Made by a program: the position numbers and the translations under genes. A stretch of DNA of 6,624 nt from an uncultured Oscillospiraceae bacterium (GTDB lineage Bacteria; Bacillota; Clostridia; Oscillospirales; Oscillospiraceae): assembly GCA_900769995.1 (NCBI GenBank), contig CAAGIT010000031.1, forward strand, positions 1-6,624. The letters are read 5' to 3'. Numbering within the stretch: position 1 is the stretch's first letter; each line of letters begins with the position of its first letter. A model generated the notes under the pieces. That model saw nothing but the letters and a program-made list of their open reading frames with translations. It searched no databases and had not been told where the DNA came from. This document shows positions 4,092-6,624 of the stretch, in pieces.

Positions 4092-6624
4092 ATGAAAAAA
4101 CGCGTATTGAGCATCCTGTTGGCGATCTGTCTGCTGATGGGACTTCTGCCGACGGCTGCGCTGGCGGCGAATGCACACACCCATTGCGCCTGCGGCGGCA
4201 GTATCAATGCGGGCAGCCACACCAGTCATTCGAATGTGACCTATCAGGCTTGGAACGGCACCTCTGCCATCAGCTACAGCAGCAAAAAGGCCTATGTTTA
4301 CCTGACGGGCAACGCCACCCTCCAGAGCAACCTGGAAATTACAGGCGGTAAGACCCTGTATTTGTGCCTGAACGGGAAGACCTTAGCAAGCAACGGCACC
4401 ACGAAGATCGTGGTGAAGGAGAATTCCAAGCTCGTCCTCTGCGACTGCGCAGGCGGCGGCACCATTCAGGCCGCAACCTCCGGCTGGGGCGGAATGGGCG
4501 TCTACCTCTATAAAAGCACGATGGATATGTATGGCGGACGAATCACCGGAGGCAATGCAACCAGAGGCGGCGGTGCCATTGCGCTGGACGATAAAGCCTG
4601 TGTCTTCAATATGTACGGCGGCGAGCTCTCCAACAATAAGTCCGCCAGCTATGGCGGAGCGATCCTCATAAATGGCGTTCTTTATGATGACGCAACCGGC
4701 AGCAGAGTATATGGCGGCACCGTAAATATCTACGGCGGCACGATCAAAAACAATACTGCAAGTCTTGGTGGTGCGCTGTATGCGATCTGCGGCGGCACGG
4801 TGAATATCAAAGGCGGCACATTTTCCGACAACCAGGCTGGCTCCAGTGGCGGTGCCATCGTCATGAACTATGACGGGAAGGTGACCATGTCCGGCGGCTC
4901 CTTCACCGGGAATAGAGCCAATGGGACGGACGGCGGCGCACTGAACCTGTATAACTCCACATTCACCTTCTCCGGCGGCGATTTTTCCGGAAATTATGCC
5001 AAAGAAACCGGCGGCGCAATTTATCTGTCCTATTACAGTAAGGCGACCATGAGCGGCGGCACGATCCGCAATAACACGGCCGGTCAAAACGGCGGTGCGG
5101 TGTGTCTGGCCGCTGAAAACACCAGATTTGTCTTGTCCGCCGGCACGATCAGCGGGAACAAAGCCGTGAACGGCGGCGCATTCTATCTGGATGGCTGTAA
5201 ATACTTTGGGGTTCAGGATAGCTCCTCCCTGCAAGTGCACGGCGGCGAGATCTCCGGCAACACAGCTACCGGCAACGGCGGCGCTGTGTACCTGTTACGG
5301 GAGCACTCCATCCTCAGCCTTTACAGTGGTACGATCAAAAACAACACTGCCGGCGGCAACGGCGGCGCAGTGTATTTTTACACACCCAGCGGCGGCACAC
5401 CCCAAGGCGGTGTGGTCGTCACCGGCAACCCTGTGGTAAAGGGCAACACCGTATCCGGCAAAGTAAATAACATTTACCTGCCCACCGGGAAAGTGGTGGC
5501 CATTGGTGGGGATATGTCCAGCGGAGCGTCCATTGGCGTTTCTACCGAGAGCAAGGATTATCCCGTTGTGATTGCAGCTGCCGTAGCATCATCCATTACC
5601 TCGGACTATACATCCTATTTCTTTGACGACGATGCGATCGCCTCTGTCAGATTGAATTCGAACAATCTGGAGCTGGTGCATACCCACAGCCTGACGTATG
5701 TTCCGGCAAAGGCTGCCGGCTGCACGACACCGGGCAATACGGCATACTACATTTGCGGCGGCTGCAATAAGATGTTTAAGGACGCAGGAGGCAAAACCGA
5801 GATCACCGACCCGAACAGCGTTGTCCTTAATCCGATCAACCATTCCTGGAGCAGCGCCACCTACCAGTGGAGCGAGAACGGAAAGAGCTGCACCGCCAAG
5901 CGTATCTGCAAGAATGATGCAACCCATGTCGAAACGGCAACCGCCACGGTGACAGGCGTAGTAACAAAGCCTGCAACCTGCCTCGGAGCCGGTCAAACCA
6001 CTTTTACTGCAACCTTTACAGTGGACTGGGCAACCACCCAGACCAAGACGATTTACAATATTCCGGCAACCAACCATTCCTGGAACGAGGCCACCTACGA
6101 ATGGAGCGAGGACGGAAAGAGCTGCACCGCCGAGCGTGTCTGCAAGAATGATGCAAGCCATGTGGAAACGGCAACCGCCACGGTGACAAGCGAAGTGACC
6201 AAGCCCGCAACCTGTACGGAGGCCGGTGAAACCACTTACACCGCAACCTTTACAGTGGACTGGGCAACCACCCAGACCAAGACGATCGCTGACGTTGGGG
6301 CAACCAACCATCTCTGGAACGCGACCACCTACGAATGGAGCGAGGACGGAAAGAGCTGCACTGCCGAGCGTGTCTGCAAGAATGATGCAACCCATATCGA
6401 AACGGCAACCGCCACGGTGACAAGCGAAGTGACCAAGCCCGTAACCTGCACGGAGGCCGGTGAAACCACTTACACCGCAACCTTTGCAGTGGAATGGGCA
6501 ACCACCCAGACCAAGACGATTGCGGATATTGGGGCAACCAACCATTCCTGGAACGCGACTACCTACGAATGGAGCGAGGACGGAAAGAGCTGCACTGCCG
6601 AGCGTGTCTGCAAGAATGATGCAA
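4092..6624 (+). CDS. Giant secreted repeat protein, Pmp-like beta-helix (3' end outside window)
   Basis: The frame is open for 844 codons with no stop, so the protein is partial here. A signal peptide (1-25: MKKR, hydrophobic core, cleavage near ALA-A) directs export. A Cys/His-rich head follows (His29, His31, Cys32, Cys34; Cys92, Cys117, Cys119). About 147-460 is a right-handed beta-helix of ten GGA[IVLF] coils, each following a [IF]xxN-like turn, as in Pmp repeats. Residues 530-580 resemble a small CxxC domain (Cys555, Cys558) common in gut clostridial surface proteins. From 583 runs a 78-residue tandem repeat, each with HSW, three Cys and Thr-rich strands. Probably a cell-surface or secreted adhesin or carbohydrate-contacting protein; function is unknown and the wall anchor, if any, lies beyond the window. 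It is translated from a perfect ribosome site in tetR. Confidence 0.9.
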   Translation, partial: MKKRVLSILLAICLLMGLLPTAALAANAHTHCACGGSINAGSHTSHSNVTYQAWNGTSAISYSSKKAYVYLTGNATLQSNLEITGGKTLYLCLNGKTLASNGTTKIVVKENSKLVLCDCAGGGTIQAATSGWGGMGVYLYKSTMDMYGGRITGGNATRGGGAIALDDKACVFNMYGGELSNNKSASYGGAILINGVLYDDATGSRVYGGTVNIYGGTIKNNTASLGGALYAICGGTVNIKGGTFSDNQAGSSGGAIVMNYDGKVTMSGGSFTGNRANGTDGGALNLYNSTFTFSGGDFSGNYAKETGGAIYLSYYSKATMSGGTIRNNTAGQNGGAVCLAAENTRFVLSAGTISGNKAVNGGAFYLDGCKYFGVQDSSSLQVHGGEISGNTATGNGGAVYLLREHSILSLYSGTIKNNTAGGNGGAVYFYTPSGGTPQGGVVVTGNPVVKGNTVSGKVNNIYLPTGKVVAIGGDMSSGASIGVSTESKDYPVVIAAAVASSITSDYTSYFFDDDAIASVRLNSNNLELVHTHSLTYVPAKAAGCTTPGNTAYYICGGCNKMFKDAGGKTEITDPNSVVLNPINHSWSSATYQWSENGKSCTAKRICKNDATHVETATATVTGVVTKPATCLGAGQTTFTATFTVDWATTQTKTIYNIPATNHSWNEATYEWSEDGKSCTAERVCKNDASHVETATATVTSEVTKPATCTEAGETTYTATFTVDWATTQTKTIADVGATNHLWNATTYEWSEDGKSCTAERVCKNDATHIETATATVTSEVTKPVTCTEAGETTYTATFAVEWATTQTKTIADIGATNHSWNATTYEWSEDGKSCTAERVCKNDA
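4530..5471 (+). repeat. Pmp-like beta-helix coil repeats (protein level)
   Basis: Ten GGA[IVLF] motifs begin at residues 160, 188, 226, 253, 281, 307, 334, 361, 396 and 424. Spacing is mostly 26-28 residues, with two longer coils (38 and 35) that probably carry loops (around 195-210 and 367-378). Each is preceded by a G-[TSED]-[ILF]-x-x-N turn such as GTIKNNTA or GSFTGN. The DNA is only loosely repetitive, so this is an old array, unlike the young repeat downstream. The two-motif pattern is the one that defines chlamydial Pmp passenger domains. Confidence 0.8.
5838..6624 (+). repeat. 234-bp in-frame tandem repeat (3 full units plus a partial)
   Basis: Units start at 5838, 6072, 6306 and 6540, the last cut by the window edge. 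By hand count units 2 and 3 differ at about 16 of 234 bases (roughly 93% identical), and the visible 85 bases of unit 4 differ from unit 3 at 3. Unit 1 differs from unit 2 at about 35. The array thus grows more alike towards the right, as expected from recent duplication. Each unit encodes NHSW, a TYEWSEDGKSC segment, a CKNDA segment, TKPATC and Thr-rich TATFTV strands. The period is an exact multiple of three, so copy changes keep the frame. Confidence 0.95.

Noticed and set aside
4383..5240. Minus-strand open frame of 285 codons
   Set aside because: It lies wholly antisense to the beta-helix gene. Repeated GGC-GGC glycine codons and few T-A-rich codons keep this frame open; it has no ribosome site and no recognisable domain.
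5589..6545. Minus-strand open frame of 318 codons with Cys-Gly repeats
   Set aside because: It is the mirror image of the 234-bp repeat array. Its own repeats come only from the sense repeat, and the sense frame has a signal peptide and perfect ribosome site.
5838..6624. CRISPR array
   Set aside because: The repeats are 234 bp, contiguous, in frame and protein-coding, with no spacers.

Overview
The window looks like part of a low-to-mid GC Gram-positive gut anaerobe of the Clostridia, probably an Oscillospirales relative. This is inferred from the strong AAGGAG-type ribosome sites, a Gram-positive secreted protein with Pmp-like beta-helix repeats, and miniature hairpin elements of a kind I recall from Faecalibacterium/Oscillibacter-type genomes. 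No sequence search was possible, so the taxonomy is an inference.

Left end (1-430): no gene. It holds two miniature inverted-repeat elements in series (105-261 and 325-379), each built of terminal repeats that fold into their own hairpins. They lie just beyond the 3' end of the leftward operon.

Middle (431-3022, minus strand): a two-gene operon. An iron-type group III alcohol dehydrogenase comes first and a class 3 (ALDH3/YwdH-like) aldehyde dehydrogenase second. Only 3 bp separate them, and the second ribosome site lies inside the end of the first gene. Together they can interconvert an alcohol, its aldehyde and the carboxylic acid using NAD(P). Both have all the catalytic residues I could check.

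Control region (3023-3487): a near-consensus leftward promoter (TTGACA, 17 bp, TATATT) with a palindrome at its predicted start site serves the operon. A rightward promoter with its own palindrome serves the TetR gene. Between them is a strong bidirectional-looking terminator that pairs best as minus-strand RNA, although no intact minus-strand gene precedes it.

Right part (3488-6624, plus strand): a TetR-family regulator starts at TTG. Four base pairs after its stop begins a very large secreted repeat protein that runs off the window (844 codons seen, no stop). It has a signal peptide, a Cys/His-rich head, ten Pmp-like GGA[IVLF] beta-helix coils, a CxxC domain, and a tandem array of 78-residue (234 bp) repeats. 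The regulator probably senses a small ligand and controls its own operon. Control of the divergent dehydrogenases is likely but not shown. The tight coupling of a one-component regulator to a giant surface protein is the most unusual feature of the window.
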